DNA of 56,343 nucleotides from Waterburya agarophytonicola KI4 (GTDB taxonomy: Bacteria > Cyanobacteriota > Cyanobacteriia > Cyanobacteriales > Xenococcaceae), in the NCBI RefSeq assembly GCF_020640915.1, contig NZ_JADWDC010000014.1, forward strand, positions 29,927 through 86,269. Reading direction: 5' to 3'. Each line of letters starts with the position of its first letter. Positions within the stretch are counted from its first letter, which is position 1. The notes beneath the pieces are model-generated. The model searched no databases and had not been told where the DNA came from. It saw only the letters and a program-made list of their open reading frames with translations. Shown one piece after another: positions 17,525-26,499 of this stretch. Position numbers and translations under genes: made by a program.

Positions 17525-18085
17525 TTAAAATGAAGATTCGCTAAAAGAAGATGTTGCCGAAGATTCCTCCGTGTCAGTGGTCGGAATTTCTAGAAAGTCA
17601 CTGTTGTCTAATGGTTTAATTAAACTATTATCCCTGGTGCTATTAAAATCATTACTAGAAGTTGGACTGCTATAGTCAGGAAACTGACTGCTGATTCTTT
17701 CTTGGTTTTGGCGATTGCGTGCCACACTCGAATCAAAGTTATCAATCGGGCGATTTATATCTGTTAAATAGGCATTTGCAGTGGATTGAATAGTGCTAGG
17801 AGGATTAGAATAAGTGCCTGTGGGAATTCCTTCATTACTCGGTAATATACCTGTCGTACCTCCTTCCTCTTGTGGTACGGGAACGATGACTATATTGTCT
17901 TCTCTGTTTAATTTCTCAAAAGGGCTGTCATCTTCAGTAATGTAAGATGACTCTTTTTCTTCTTGTTTTTCTTGAGCAATTTGGTCAGTATAAAATGAAT
18001 AGGCTATTCCCCCCATGCCCAATATTACGCAGAAAAGTATGCCTACTCCCAGGATTATTGGTAAATATTGTGAATCTCGCTGCAT
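17525..18085 (-). CDS. Single-pass membrane protein of unknown function, low-complexity tail
   Basis: 186 residues from ATG 18085. A membrane helix (about residues 9-31, PIILGVGILFCVILGMGG...) is followed by a polar region rich in Ser, Thr, Asn, Asp and Glu with no recognisable fold. It probably is anchored in a membrane with the tail outside. No homologous family is recognised. Base composition is like its neighbours. Confidence 0.65.
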   Translation of the reverse strand: MQRDSQYLPIILGVGILFCVILGMGGIAYSFYTDQIAQEKQEEKESSYITEDDSPFEKLNREDNIVIVPVPQEEGGTTGILPSNEGIPTGTYSNPPSTIQSTANAYLTDINRPIDNFDSSVARNRQNQERISSQFPDYSSPTSSNDFNSTRDNSLIKPLDNSDFLEIPTTDTEESSATSSFSESSF

Positions 18086-18202
18086 AATGTTCCCCAATAA
18101 AAGTTTTGGTTATTAATGCCTTCACTTTTTAACTTAGTAAGCAATAGTAAAATAACCGATTATTTTCAGGGAATTCTATAACTAAATATCTTGGAATACT
18201 TA

Positions 18203-18727
18203 ATGACTCTCATCATTTGCCCTGGTATTCATCCACCAGAGTTAACCGAAAGCTTTGTTGAAAGTATTAAAAAGACAATTGGAGAAAGAAAATATCTAAT
18301 TTTCCCCTCCGAAGAATCTGGGCCTTATTCGGCGATCGCAATTCTACAATGGCTAAAAATACACTATCCATCACCTCTAGATGCTCCTCCACTATCTTTT
18401 ATTAGTTTTAGTGCGGGAGTTGTGGGTAGTATGGGGGCTGCGATCGCTTGGCAATTACAAGGAGGAAGAATTAATAACTTTATTGCCTTTGATGGTTGGG
18501 GAATGCCATTAATTGGCAACTTTCCTCTCTATCGAGTTAGTCACGATCGCTTTACCCATTATACGTCGGCTCTTTTGGGAGGAGGAAAAAAAGGTTTTTA
18601 TGTCGATCCAGAAGTAGAACATTTAACATTATGGCGATCGCCCGATACTTGTCGGGGATGGTACATAATTAGCCCTGGTTTAAAAACTCGTTGTTCTCTC
18701 CTGGAATATCTTAATTCTAGATGTTAA
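18203..18727 (+). CDS. Conserved hypothetical protein, alpha/beta-hydrolase-like
   Basis: 174 residues from ATG 18203 (a TTG at 18191 is in frame but less likely). The segment FISFSAGVVGSMGAAIAW resembles a serine-hydrolase nucleophile elbow (Ser in SFSAG, a GxSxG variant with the first Gly replaced), and the N-terminal strand TLIICPGIHPPELT resembles the oxyanion region. FDGWGMPL and an HYTS segment follow. I do not assign an enzymatic function. It meets the next gene tail to tail with 8 bases between stops. Confidence 0.65.
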   Translation: MTLIICPGIHPPELTESFVESIKKTIGERKYLIFPSEESGPYSAIAILQWLKIHYPSPLDAPPLSFISFSAGVVGSMGAAIAWQLQGGRINNFIAFDGWGMPLIGNFPLYRVSHDRFTHYTSALLGGGKKGFYVDPEVEHLTLWRSPDTCRGWYIISPGLKTRCSLLEYLNSRC

Positions 18728-18735
18728 ACCAAAAT

Positions 18736-19125
18736 TTAGAAAATAATTTTTGTTCCTACATGACAGACAAGCAATAACAAAACAGCATAATTAAAATAAT
18801 TGAGCTTTTTTAAATCTCGCTTCAATTCAGAAAAAGTAAAAGCTAAAAATATCAACAAATTAAAGACAAATAAGCCGCCTCCATAGATCCAGTAAGTATT
18901 AATCTTATAAAAATCTATATTAGTATTTTGAGTGATTAATAATCCATGAATCAATCCCAAACAAATAGTTAAGAGTATTCCTAAATGAGAAATTTTTAGC
19001 GTTAGCCTGTTGCTATTGCTCGTAGTAATCTTGAACGTATTAACTAAGGTAGGAAATAAAATTGTCAGAGAAGTTACTAAAGATAAAACACCTACAGTAT
19101 GAGCTATTGAATTAGGATTAAGCAT
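18736..19125 (-). CDS. Four-helix membrane protein of unknown function
   Basis: 129 residues with four predicted membrane segments (about 6-29, 43-62, 77-97 and 109-128). Histidines at about 9, 47, 60 and 121 lie in or near helices, which recalls heme-binding membrane folds, but there is no clear family signature. Orientation is minus and it is convergent with the preceding hypothetical gene. Confidence 0.6.
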   Translation of the reverse strand: MLNPNSIAHTVGVLSLVTSLTILFPTLVNTFKITTSNSNRLTLKISHLGILLTICLGLIHGLLITQNTNIDFYKINTYWIYGGGLFVFNLLIFLAFTFSELKRDLKKLNYFNYAVLLLLVCHVGTKIIF

Positions 19126-19242
19126 AATTAGTATTGATCGAATTTATAAAAAATTTATATTTCAAGCTGAAGACAATGAGTTCGTACCTTCAGCTTGGTA
19201 TCAAAGTTTGAACTACAATCCAAGTTTTTGCTAGACAACATT

Positions 19243-19353
19243 TTAGTTGTCTGCTAGATACTGCATAAAATCAGCACCAAACTTGGAGTCAATACTCAAA
19301 CAAAATACAGCATACAAGATTCCAGCAGTAATTAAGGCGTGAAATTGTTTCAT
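19243..19353 (-). CDS. Possible 36-residue small protein
   Basis: ATG at 19353 opens a frame of 36 codons ending at 19243. The first half (HALITAGILYAVFCLS) is hydrophobic and could cross a membrane; the second is polar. A GGAAAC sequence lies about 14 bases upstream, which is a poor ribosome site. It lies in the 523-base gap between the four-helix protein and sigF, which otherwise holds only the hairpin at 19498. Reality is unproven. Confidence 0.35.
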   Translation of the reverse strand: MKQFHALITAGILYAVFCLSIDSKFGADFMQYLADN

Positions 19354-19497
19354 AACTATTAAGTTTCCAATTTTGATTGTTAATCTAGATTTTGACTACG
19401 ACGAACATCAATTGAATATGCATTTTAAAGCTATTTATCAATATTTTTTATTAAGTAAACTTTAATTAATAATAATAAAAAATTTCATTAATCAAAA

Positions 19498-19520
19498 AAG
19501 CATCTAAAATTTAGATGCTT
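19498..19520 (-). terminator. Terminator of sigF
   Basis: AAGCATCTAAA and TTTAGATGCTT form a perfect 11-bp inverted repeat around one base. On the minus strand it is followed by TTTTGATT. It lies about 130 bases after the sigF stop. Confidence 0.75.
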
Positions 19521-19648
19521 GAAAATAAGTTATAAAAACTGTCTGAAAAATACCTGCTATTACTGAAGATAGTTAAAATAAGCGAGGGTCAATATCTATA
19601 TATTTTTGGTCGAATAAAGTTAATTAAGAACAAATTAATTGTCTAAAC

Positions 19649-20416
19649 TCATGCTACTTGAGGCTCTAACATTGTGCCCAATTGCTCGATTCCTTTATGT
19701 AGATGTCTAGTAACAGTCATCGGACTAATGCCAATATGTCTGGCGGCTTCTTTTCGGGGTAAATCCCAAAGAAATACACATTCAATTGCTGCTTTAGTTT
19801 TATCTTCTAGTTGACTCATTGCTCGTTGCAACTGCAATTTATCATCTTCCAATTTACGCTGTTGATGATAGCGAGGATCTGCAATAGTATCGCCAAAGGT
19901 AATTGATGAATCGAGACAATTATTAACCACCGCATCCAAACTAATTGGCAAGCGATTTTGTAAGGCTAATTGACACTCACTCCATTCTGCCAAAGGTACG
20001 CCCAAACCATCTGCCAATTCCGTGTCTTTAGGCAAACGTCCTAGCTTTTCAATTAAATCTTTGCGGAGTTTTTTTCCTCTGGTATAAAGCTCTTGCCATC
20101 TACGAGGAATTCGCATCATGCTACCTTTATCTCTCAAATAATGTAGCATTTCTCCACGAATATAAGGAATCGCAAAAGAGCTAAATGCAGAACCTTGTTG
20201 GGGATCGAAGCGTTCGATCGCTCTAATTAAACCCAAGTAGCCAATTTGTTCCAAATCTTCATACGGTTCAGCACATTTACGACAGATTTGATGGGCTACT
20301 TTTCGAACCAAACCTGCATTTAACTCTACTAATTTATTGCGTAATTCTAAAGATGGATTACGATGATAATTCTGGAGAAAATCCATACAACGATAACTAA
20401 AAGTTGGAATAGCCAT
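19649..20416 (-). CDS. sigF: RNA polymerase sigma factor, SigF-type (group 3)
   Basis: 255 residues from ATG 20416; a TTG nine codons upstream is possible. Region 2 contains GYLGLIRAIERFDPQQGSAF and the DNA-melting stretch SFAIPYIRGEMLHYLRD; region 4 ends with ARHIGISPMTVTRHLHKGIEQL, a helix-turn-helix for the -35 box. Region 1.1 is absent, as in group 3 factors. In Synechocystis SigF governs pilus genes and motility, so a similar role is likely. No anti-sigma factor gene is adjacent. Confidence 0.88.
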   Translation of the reverse strand: MAIPTFSYRCMDFLQNYHRNPSLELRNKLVELNAGLVRKVAHQICRKCAEPYEDLEQIGYLGLIRAIERFDPQQGSAFSSFAIPYIRGEMLHYLRDKGSMMRIPRRWQELYTRGKKLRKDLIEKLGRLPKDTELADGLGVPLAEWSECQLALQNRLPISLDAVVNNCLDSSITFGDTIADPRYHQQRKLEDDKLQLQRAMSQLEDKTKAAIECVFLWDLPRKEAARHIGISPMTVTRHLHKGIEQLGTMLEPQVA

Positions 20417-20692
20417 AAAAATAAAGTTTTTCTGTATCAACAATCTATTTATGCGAATCTAAATCTCATTTTCTGTTGTCAGAAAAATCTACACCATAGT
20501 TGTTTTACGGAAAAAACTTAATTCCAACTTTTTTGTCTACGAGCAAATACGTATTATAGATTAAGTTTTAGCGAGGTATTTGTTCTAATTAAATACTTTT
20601 TAAAACTGAGCTAAATCAGATTATTTAAGGTATAAAGTACGTAAATATAATTAGCAAAAATTTGTTATCTCAAACAAAAAAATCTTACAAAA
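20417..20692. other. Upstream region of sigF
   Basis: About 280 AT-rich bases between the sigF start and the terminator at 20693. No reading frame of note. The region should contain the sigF promoter, but I cannot identify a confident -35/-10 pair. Confidence 0.4.
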
Positions 20693-20722
20693 AAGCAAGA
20701 ATAGAAAACACTATTCTTGCTT
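20693..20722 (-). terminator. Terminator of the ACP-oxoamine synthase gene
   Basis: AAGCAAGAATAG (20693-20704) and CTATTCTTGCTT (20711-20722) form a perfect 12-bp stem with a 6-base loop, with T runs on both sides. It lies just 3' of the gene ending at 20755 and can act in both directions. Confidence 0.9.
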
Positions 20723-20754
20723 TTTTAATAGCTATATTAAATATAAAATTAAAG

Positions 20755-22383
20755 TTATAACTTATTTAGTTCTTCGGCAAGAACATCAACGGTTAAATGA
20801 ATCTGTTCCACGGTATGATTACAAGTAATAAAAAACCTTAACCGCGCGCCATTTTGAGGCACAGAAGGATAAATCATAAATGGCACGTTAATCCCCCGCT
20901 TAAATAAATTTTGAGATAGCTGAATTGATTTCAAAGAATCGCCAACAATAATCGGAATAACTGGAGAATCTTTACTCATCCCCGTATTCAAACCCTTTTC
21001 TTGGGCTAAATCCAAAAACAGCTTGGCTCTTGCTTGAAGAGTAATTGCTCTTTCTGGCTCGTTTTGCAAAACATCAATAGCAGCGATCGCAGCAGCGGTA
21101 TTGGGAGGAGACATCCCCACGCTAAACACAAAACCAGGGGCAGTATATTTCAAATATTCAATTAAAGCAGAAGAACCCGCAATATAGCCTCCACAGCTAG
21201 CAAAAGACTTACTAAGTGTTCCCATCCATAAATCTACGTCTCTGGGGTTAATATCGTAATATTCGCTAATTCCACGACCCGTTTTGCCGATAGTACCCAT
21301 GGAATGAGCTTCGTCGACCATCAATAAAGTTTTATACTGCTGCTTGAGTTTGATAACTTGAGGTAAATCCGCAATATCACCATCGGTGCTATATACCCCT
21401 TCAACAACAATCAAAACTCGTTGATAGCGGTGACGGCGATCGCTTAAAATTTCTTCGAGGGCTTCGTTATCGTTGTGAGGAAATGCAATCAGACTCGCTC
21501 CAGAAAGAAAACAACCCTGCATGATGCTGTTGTGACTGAAGGCATCATAAATGACCAAGTCATCTTTACTCAACAAATGACCGATAGTAGTGACATTGGT
21601 AGCATGCCCTCCCACCATCATAATGCTGTCATCCACGCCAATAAGATCGGCGAATTTTTGCTCCAATTCTCGATGAATTGGTTTTTCCCCTGAAATCAAG
21701 CGACTAGCACAAGCAGAAGTACCGTAGAGTTTTGTTGCATCTTGTGCAGCTTGGGTAACCACGGGATCGCCACACATTCCGATGTAGTTGTAGGTGGCAA
21801 AATTAATTAGTTCTCTCCCATCAATAGTAGTGCGATCGTTGACTACTGTTTCCTGGGGAATAAAGAAAGGATTACCATTGCCCAAACTAGCAACTTGTTC
21901 TTGCTGTGCTTTTAATTTTTTGTATTCAGGAAATTCTTCAAACTGATAATTTTCTGGAGAAATTGCTAAAGAATTTTGCTTGCTTGCTGCTTGGGATAGA
22001 TCGGCAGAAGTGACAAATTCTAAATCCTTGGCCGAATTCACTCGATCTTGAAGTGAATTACCCGTGCCTAAATATTGAGCCAAAGCTTCAATATTTTGAT
22101 AATCCCAAAGTAGGGTAGGTGGCAGACGACAGCCCAAATAATCTTCTAAATCTCCCGATAGATTGATTGCTTCGGCTGATTCTAAGCCATACTCTTCAAA
22201 ATCTTGCCTCACATCAATTTGATTGGGTTCGAGTTCCAGAACTTCTGCCAGCTTATCAATCAACCATCCCTGTATTTCCTCTGCTTTCGAGACAGCACTT
22301 GAGCCATTAAGACTGGCATTTCTGCTGGGAGAAATATTGTTGGTTTCTTTATTACCATGTAACGTTTCTTTGAATAGTGTCAT
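20755..22383 (-). CDS. Acyl carrier protein-alpha-oxoamine synthase didomain enzyme
   Basis: 542 residues. An N-terminal acyl carrier domain (about 34-108) has the phosphopantetheine serine S69 in EYGLESAEA. A linker leads to a PLP-dependent alpha-oxoamine synthase domain (about 150-542) of the BioF/KBL/serine palmitoyltransferase group: VDEAHSMGTIGKTGRG (356-371) and the PLP lysine K392 in GTLSKSFASCGGY. The fold condenses an acyl thioester with an amino acid and releases CO2; here the acyl donor is probably carried on the fused ACP. Related ACP-AOS modules occur in polyketide-type pathways, but no PKS, FAS or lipid gene is next to it. Product unknown. It lies between two sigma factor genes. 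Confidence 0.85.
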   Translation of the reverse strand: MTLFKETLHGNKETNNISPSRNASLNGSSAVSKAEEIQGWLIDKLAEVLELEPNQIDVRQDFEEYGLESAEAINLSGDLEDYLGCRLPPTLLWDYQNIEALAQYLGTGNSLQDRVNSAKDLEFVTSADLSQAASKQNSLAISPENYQFEEFPEYKKLKAQQEQVASLGNGNPFFIPQETVVNDRTTIDGRELINFATYNYIGMCGDPVVTQAAQDATKLYGTSACASRLISGEKPIHRELEQKFADLIGVDDSIMMVGGHATNVTTIGHLLSKDDLVIYDAFSHNSIMQGCFLSGASLIAFPHNDNEALEEILSDRRHRYQRVLIVVEGVYSTDGDIADLPQVIKLKQQYKTLLMVDEAHSMGTIGKTGRGISEYYDINPRDVDLWMGTLSKSFASCGGYIAGSSALIEYLKYTAPGFVFSVGMSPPNTAAAIAAIDVLQNEPERAITLQARAKLFLDLAQEKGLNTGMSKDSPVIPIIVGDSLKSIQLSQNLFKRGINVPFMIYPSVPQNGARLRFFITCNHTVEQIHLTVDVLAEELNKL

Positions 22384-22766
22384 TAACTCACTCCTACACC
22401 ACTTAAATTAAAAATCTACTGTCGGCAACTTGCCCAACGGCAGATCGGGGAAATCTTTGGGGTCGCTTATTCATTGGTCTAGCCGACACCTTCCAGACCG
22501 CGATCTTGATACTCGATGATTATTTTGCTATCTAGAAGTTCTGATTTTATCAGCCATAATTTTCTAGGGACGTTTTTCGCGCTACGAACCCCCGCCAAAA
22601 TACCAGAGTATATAGCAGGGGTCAATTTCATTTGTTTAATTTGTAATATTAATATGATGGCGACCCCACTTTTTGTTACAAAGATACAGAATCTATTGAA
22701 TAATAGATCGAATCTATAACAAACTTGTGTAGATCGCCAGTTTTTCAGCAAAATATATTGTAAATT
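22384..22766. other. 383-base gap between the ACP-AOS gene and the group 2 sigma gene
   Basis: No convincing gene. One minus-strand frame (22479-22631, 50 codons from ATG 22631, ending in DRGLEGVG) looks peptide-like but has no ribosome site and no recognised family, so I leave it unnamed. The part near 22384 should hold the ACP-AOS promoter. Confidence 0.35.
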
Positions 22767-23750
22767 TTAACTAGCAATATATTCTCTAACGTAGCTTCTG
22801 CGCCGTCTCAACTGAGCTAAAGCTTGATGTTCTAGCTGACGCACTCTCTCGCGACTAATTCCCATTCTCTGACCGATTTTGGCCAAAGATAATTCTTTGC
22901 CATCATCCATACCAAAACGCAATCTAATCACTTCTTGTTGTTGGGGCGATAAATCCGCCATCAAACTAAATAAATCTTGACGTAGAAGTTGCTGAGTAGC
23001 ATAAATATCGGGGGAAATGCCATCATCTTCGAGTAATTCAGAGAGTTCTGTATCTTGATTGTCACCTACTCGAACATCTAGAGAAATTGGCTGACGGGCG
23101 ATACTTAAGTATTCTCGGATTTGAGAAGTTTTAAGTTCCAACTCTAAAGCAATTTCTTCAGGATTGGGACTGCGCCCCAACTTTTGAGATAGTTCTCGCT
23201 GGGTTTTTTTGATTTTGTTAAGTTTTTCGGTGATATGAATTGGCAAACGAATAGTACGAGCTTGCTGGGCGATCGCCCTGGTGATTGCTTGGCGAATCCA
23301 CCAGTAGGCATAAGTAGAGAACTTATATCCTTTCGTGGGGTCAAATTTTTCTACACCCCTTTCTAATCCCAAACTTCCTTCTTGAATCAGATCGAGAAAT
23401 TCCATATTGCGCTTTTGGTATTTTTTAGCTATCGCTACTACCAAACGCAAATTCGCCTCGATCATTTTTCGCTTTGCTCGTTGACCCTGTTTGATAATCT
23501 TGTTAAGTTCTACTTCACTCATTTGGGCTTGTTTTGCCCATTCCTTCAGGCTGAGTTGGCAATCTTGCTGCTTTTCTAACTCTTCTTTTTCGCTCAACAG
23601 GATCATCATTTTCTGTACTTGCTTGCCATAAACAATTTCTTGTTCGTGGGTTAACAAGGGTACCCGTCCAATTTCGTGCAGATAAGTTCGCACCATATCT
23701 GCTGAGTAGCTTCTTTTAGCAGTTGTTTTTTCGATTTTAGCTTTGGGCAT
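22767..23750 (-). CDS. Group 2 RNA polymerase sigma factor (sigma-70 family)
   Basis: 327 residues. Region 1.2 begins [19 protein letters not shown]; region 2 contains [56 protein letters not shown] in family-typical form; region 4.2 is [20 protein letters not shown]. This is a non-essential, primary-like factor of the SigB/C/D/E type found in cyanobacteria and used for stress, light or nitrogen adaptation. Which paralogue it is cannot be settled from this sequence. It lies upstream of, and in the same direction as, the ACP-AOS gene. Confidence 0.9.
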   Translation of the reverse strand: MPKAKIEKTTAKRSYSADMVRTYLHEIGRVPLLTHEQEIVYGKQVQKMMILLSEKEELEKQQDCQLSLKEWAKQAQMSEVELNKIIKQGQRAKRKMIEANLRLVVAIAKKYQKRNMEFLDLIQEGSLGLERGVEKFDPTKGYKFSTYAYWWIRQAITRAIAQQARTIRLPIHITEKLNKIKKTQRELSQKLGRSPNPEEIALELELKTSQIREYLSIARQPISLDVRVGDNQDTELSELLEDDGISPDIYATQQLLRQDLFSLMADLSPQQQEVIRLRFGMDDGKELSLAKIGQRMGISRERVRQLEHQALAQLRRRRSYVREYIAS

Positions 23751-24025
23751 CTTTACAGTTATGACTCCTATGTAAACTGATTAAAAGTCAGCGATACTTC
23801 TTCTTTTTATGAACTGTCCGACTGTGTGTTTAGACGTTGTGTTAGGAATAAAGGTTCAACCATTTTGCATACATAAATGTTGAATGGTCTAAAAGCGATC
23901 GCTTGCAATCTACAATCGATAACTTCTTTACTTCTATGATGGACTTAAACGAGTTATGCAAGACCTAACTTGCGATCGAGATTGCCGAACTTTTGATGGT
24001 GTAATTTACTATTTGCAGTCAGAAT

Positions 24026-25039
24026 TCAGGGCAGCAACAAGAGACTCAAAATCAAAGCGATCGCCAGCCATAATAAAAAACAATAACTAGTTAAATTTAA
24101 GGCTCGGTCAATTTTGTCTCGGGTAATGGGTTCCAAAGCATCTCCCAGCAATGGTTTTTCTTTGACAATACCTTTATAGGTATTTTTGCCTCCAAGCTGT
24201 ACCCTTAAAATGGCAGCATAAACAGTTTCACTCCACCCCGAATTGGGACTGGGATCTTTTATGCCGTCTCGACGACAAATAGCCAAAACTTCAAGGGGTT
24301 TGCCCGAACATAAGCTTAAGGTTAAGACAGTTAAACGACAGGGAAGCCAAGTTAAACGATCTTCTAACTGTGCGCTAAACCAACCCAGATCGGTATAGGG
24401 TTCGTGGAGATAGCCCACCATTGAATCTAGGGTGCTAGCAGCTTTGTAAGCTAGTGCTAGAGGTAAGACACCCACTCCTGGGATAAATAAGCCTAAAATA
24501 GCGTAAAAAAGAGGTGCTGTGACTCCATCTACGGCATTTTCTCCTACAGTTTCCAATAATGCCCGTAATATTTCCGATCTCTCAAGGCGATCTGTATCTC
24601 TCCCCACATACAGACTCAAACGCGATCGCGCTATGGTCAGATCTTGAAGATCGATTGATTCTAAAACATCTTCAACGGCTACCTGCAAGCTTTTCTGTGC
24701 AAAACAACTAGCTAGTAAAACGATCTCGACTGCATATCCCCACAAAGGATGAATCTCGCGAAATATCGCCACGATCGACCAACCAAATATTCCACTACCA
24801 ATAATCAAAGTTAAGCCTAACAATATTCCTGCAAGACGACGGAGATAGCCCGACGGACAAAATGCGATCGCCAAATTGGCATATTTTTGAATTAGCCATC
24901 CTATAACCTGCACTGGATGAAGCCATCCCCGGGGATCGCCAATTAAATGATCCTCTAGGGCTGCTAGCAGTAAAACTAAACCTGAATGAGAAACTGACAC
25001 TGTAGAGAAAATAACTAAAACTGCCTTGTATGAGTCCAA
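24026..25039 (-). CDS. cobD: Adenosylcobinamide-phosphate synthase CbiB/CobD
   Basis: 337 residues with several hydrophobic segments. The enzyme attaches aminopropanol (phosphate) to adenosylcobyric acid in cobalamin synthesis. EDHLIGDPRGWLHPVQVIGWLI, RDTDRLERSEILRALLETVGENAVDGVTAPLFY and KAASTLDSMVGY are the conserved family segments. The frame opens at a TTG (25039); a true start a few codons downstream is possible. It does not lie in a cobalamin cluster. Confidence 0.9.
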   Translation of the reverse strand: MDSYKAVLVIFSTVSVSHSGLVLLLAALEDHLIGDPRGWLHPVQVIGWLIQKYANLAIAFCPSGYLRRLAGILLGLTLIIGSGIFGWSIVAIFREIHPLWGYAVEIVLLASCFAQKSLQVAVEDVLESIDLQDLTIARSRLSLYVGRDTDRLERSEILRALLETVGENAVDGVTAPLFYAILGLFIPGVGVLPLALAYKAASTLDSMVGYLHEPYTDLGWFSAQLEDRLTWLPCRLTVLTLSLCSGKPLEVLAICRRDGIKDPSPNSGWSETVYAAILRVQLGGKNTYKGIVKEKPLLGDALEPITRDKIDRALNLTSYCFLLWLAIALILSLLLLP

Positions 25040-25170
25040 AGTATTTATTTGTAAGGCTTTTATAATGCCTCAATAATCATCTTTTTTTTGAGAAAATTCA
25101 AGATTATTTTCCCAGTTTTGACCCTGACAAACTAACGGTTTTATTGGTTTATCTATCATTATTTTTTCTC

Positions 25171-25614
25171 TCAAACAACAAAATTATTTTCTTCTCCTTG
25201 GGCAGCTTGCCAACTGCGAGCATCATAATATAAATCGGCTAACGTAATACTATACAAGGCTGCTTTTAATTTTTGATGTAGTCTTTGCCACAGGCTAAAA
25301 GTAACCCAATCTTCTGCTAAATTACAATCGGGGGAGTAATTTACTAAAGGTTCAATAGTTTCTCCTACCGCTTCGAGAATTTTACCTAAAGAAATCTGTT
25401 CTGGTTTAAGAGCTAATTGATAGCCACCATTTGCTCCTCTCACTGATTTTACTAAACCAGCCCGTCTCATTTCTATCAGCAATTTTTCTAAATAAGGTGC
25501 GGGTAAATCTTGTCTTTGAGCGATTTTTTTAACTGATGTTGGTTGATATCCTGGTTGTAAACTGAGGTCTAATAATGCTTTAACACTATAATGACCGCGA
25601 GTAGTTAGCTTCAT
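25171..25614 (-). CDS. Rrf2 family transcriptional regulator
   Basis: 147 residues. An N-terminal winged helix-turn-helix (MKLTTRGHYSVKALLDL... VKKIAQRQDLPAPYLEKLL... LVKSVRGANGGYQLA) is followed by a dimerisation helix. IscR uses three cysteines to bind [2Fe-2S]; here only one Cys (C97) is present, so cluster binding by that mode is unlikely. Its target genes are unknown. It is divergent from the cyAbrB gene with 261 bases between starts. Confidence 0.87.
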   Translation of the reverse strand: MKLTTRGHYSVKALLDLSLQPGYQPTSVKKIAQRQDLPAPYLEKLLIEMRRAGLVKSVRGANGGYQLALKPEQISLGKILEAVGETIEPLVNYSPDCNLAEDWVTFSLWQRLHQKLKAALYSITLADLYYDARSWQAAQGEENNFVV

Positions 25615-25875
25615 TTTTTATTTTTTATAAAGTAGAACCACTTTAAACTTGCGTATATAACTCGATTTTTTTTTACAAAGTTACTTAAATCAGTTTTTTA
25701 TACTGTCAACTATATCTTTAAATATCTAAATTTTAATTTTTTATTTAGTTAATTATGCTCAATAAGTGTAATATAGTTCTATATAAAGATTGCAAGGTAA
25801 AATATATAAGCTTTGTATTACTTTAGTGAAAAGCAAAATTGTAAACCAAAATAAATTTTTAGTTGTTTCAAGTTA

Positions 25876-26262
25876 ATGGCAAAAGCAACCCAACCACAAC
25901 CTTTAGTAGGTCCAATATTAATCGATAAAGTCAAAGAGCTAGGCAATCTCTCTAAAGAGGAAAAAGCTAGAGAATGTGGCTATTATACAGTTACAAAAAA
26001 TGGTGTAGAAAGAGTTAATATGATGAAGTTCCTTAATGCACTAATTGATGCAGAAGGAATCGAATTAGACAGTACCTCCAACGGTCAAGGTAGAGGCGGT
26101 CGTTCTGCGAGTTATCGTATTAGTGTTCAATCTAATGGTAATTTACTAATTGGTTCTGCTTATACTAAAAAAATGGGTCTGAAGCAGGGTGATGAGTTTG
26201 AAATCACTTTGGGTAGAAAGCATATTCATCTACGCCAAATTGGTGTAGATGATGAAGAATAA
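25876..26262 (+). CDS. AbrB-like transcriptional regulator (cyAbrB)
   Basis: 128 residues, the usual cyAbrB size. Unlike Bacillus AbrB, the DNA-binding swapped-hairpin domain is C-terminal (about 78-122, YRISVQSNGNLLIGSAYTKK then MGLKQGDEFEITLG). The N-terminal LVGPILIDKVKELGNLSKEE matches cyanobacterial cyAbrB proteins such as CalA, which control carbon/nitrogen balance and are essential or nearly so. Whether it is CalA or CalB type cannot be fixed from sequence alone. Upstream region is long and AT-rich, consistent with regulation. Confidence 0.87.
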   Translation: MAKATQPQPLVGPILIDKVKELGNLSKEEKARECGYYTVTKNGVERVNMMKFLNALIDAEGIELDSTSNGQGRGGRSASYRISVQSNGNLLIGSAYTKKMGLKQGDEFEITLGRKHIHLRQIGVDDEE

Positions 26263-26499
26263 ATAACCATCAGCTTGGGAAGTTTACCCAATAAAATAGC
26301 GAGTTTCTTAATTAAAAAATCAAAGATTTATTAGAGGAGTTCGGTTGAACAGATAGTTTAGTAGACCGTTCGTCCTCAATTTTTATAATTTAACGGCCTT
26401 AACGGCCTTTGTGAAACGATTCGTGGATTAGGCAGATTAACACGAATTATTGATAGTTATAGTTAAAAATTACTTAAGTCAATTACACCTGAGGCAAAA

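Noticed and set aside
22479-22631. 50-codon minus-strand frame ending DRGLEGVG
   Set aside because: No ribosome site, no recognised family and no terminator; kept only as a note in the gap description.
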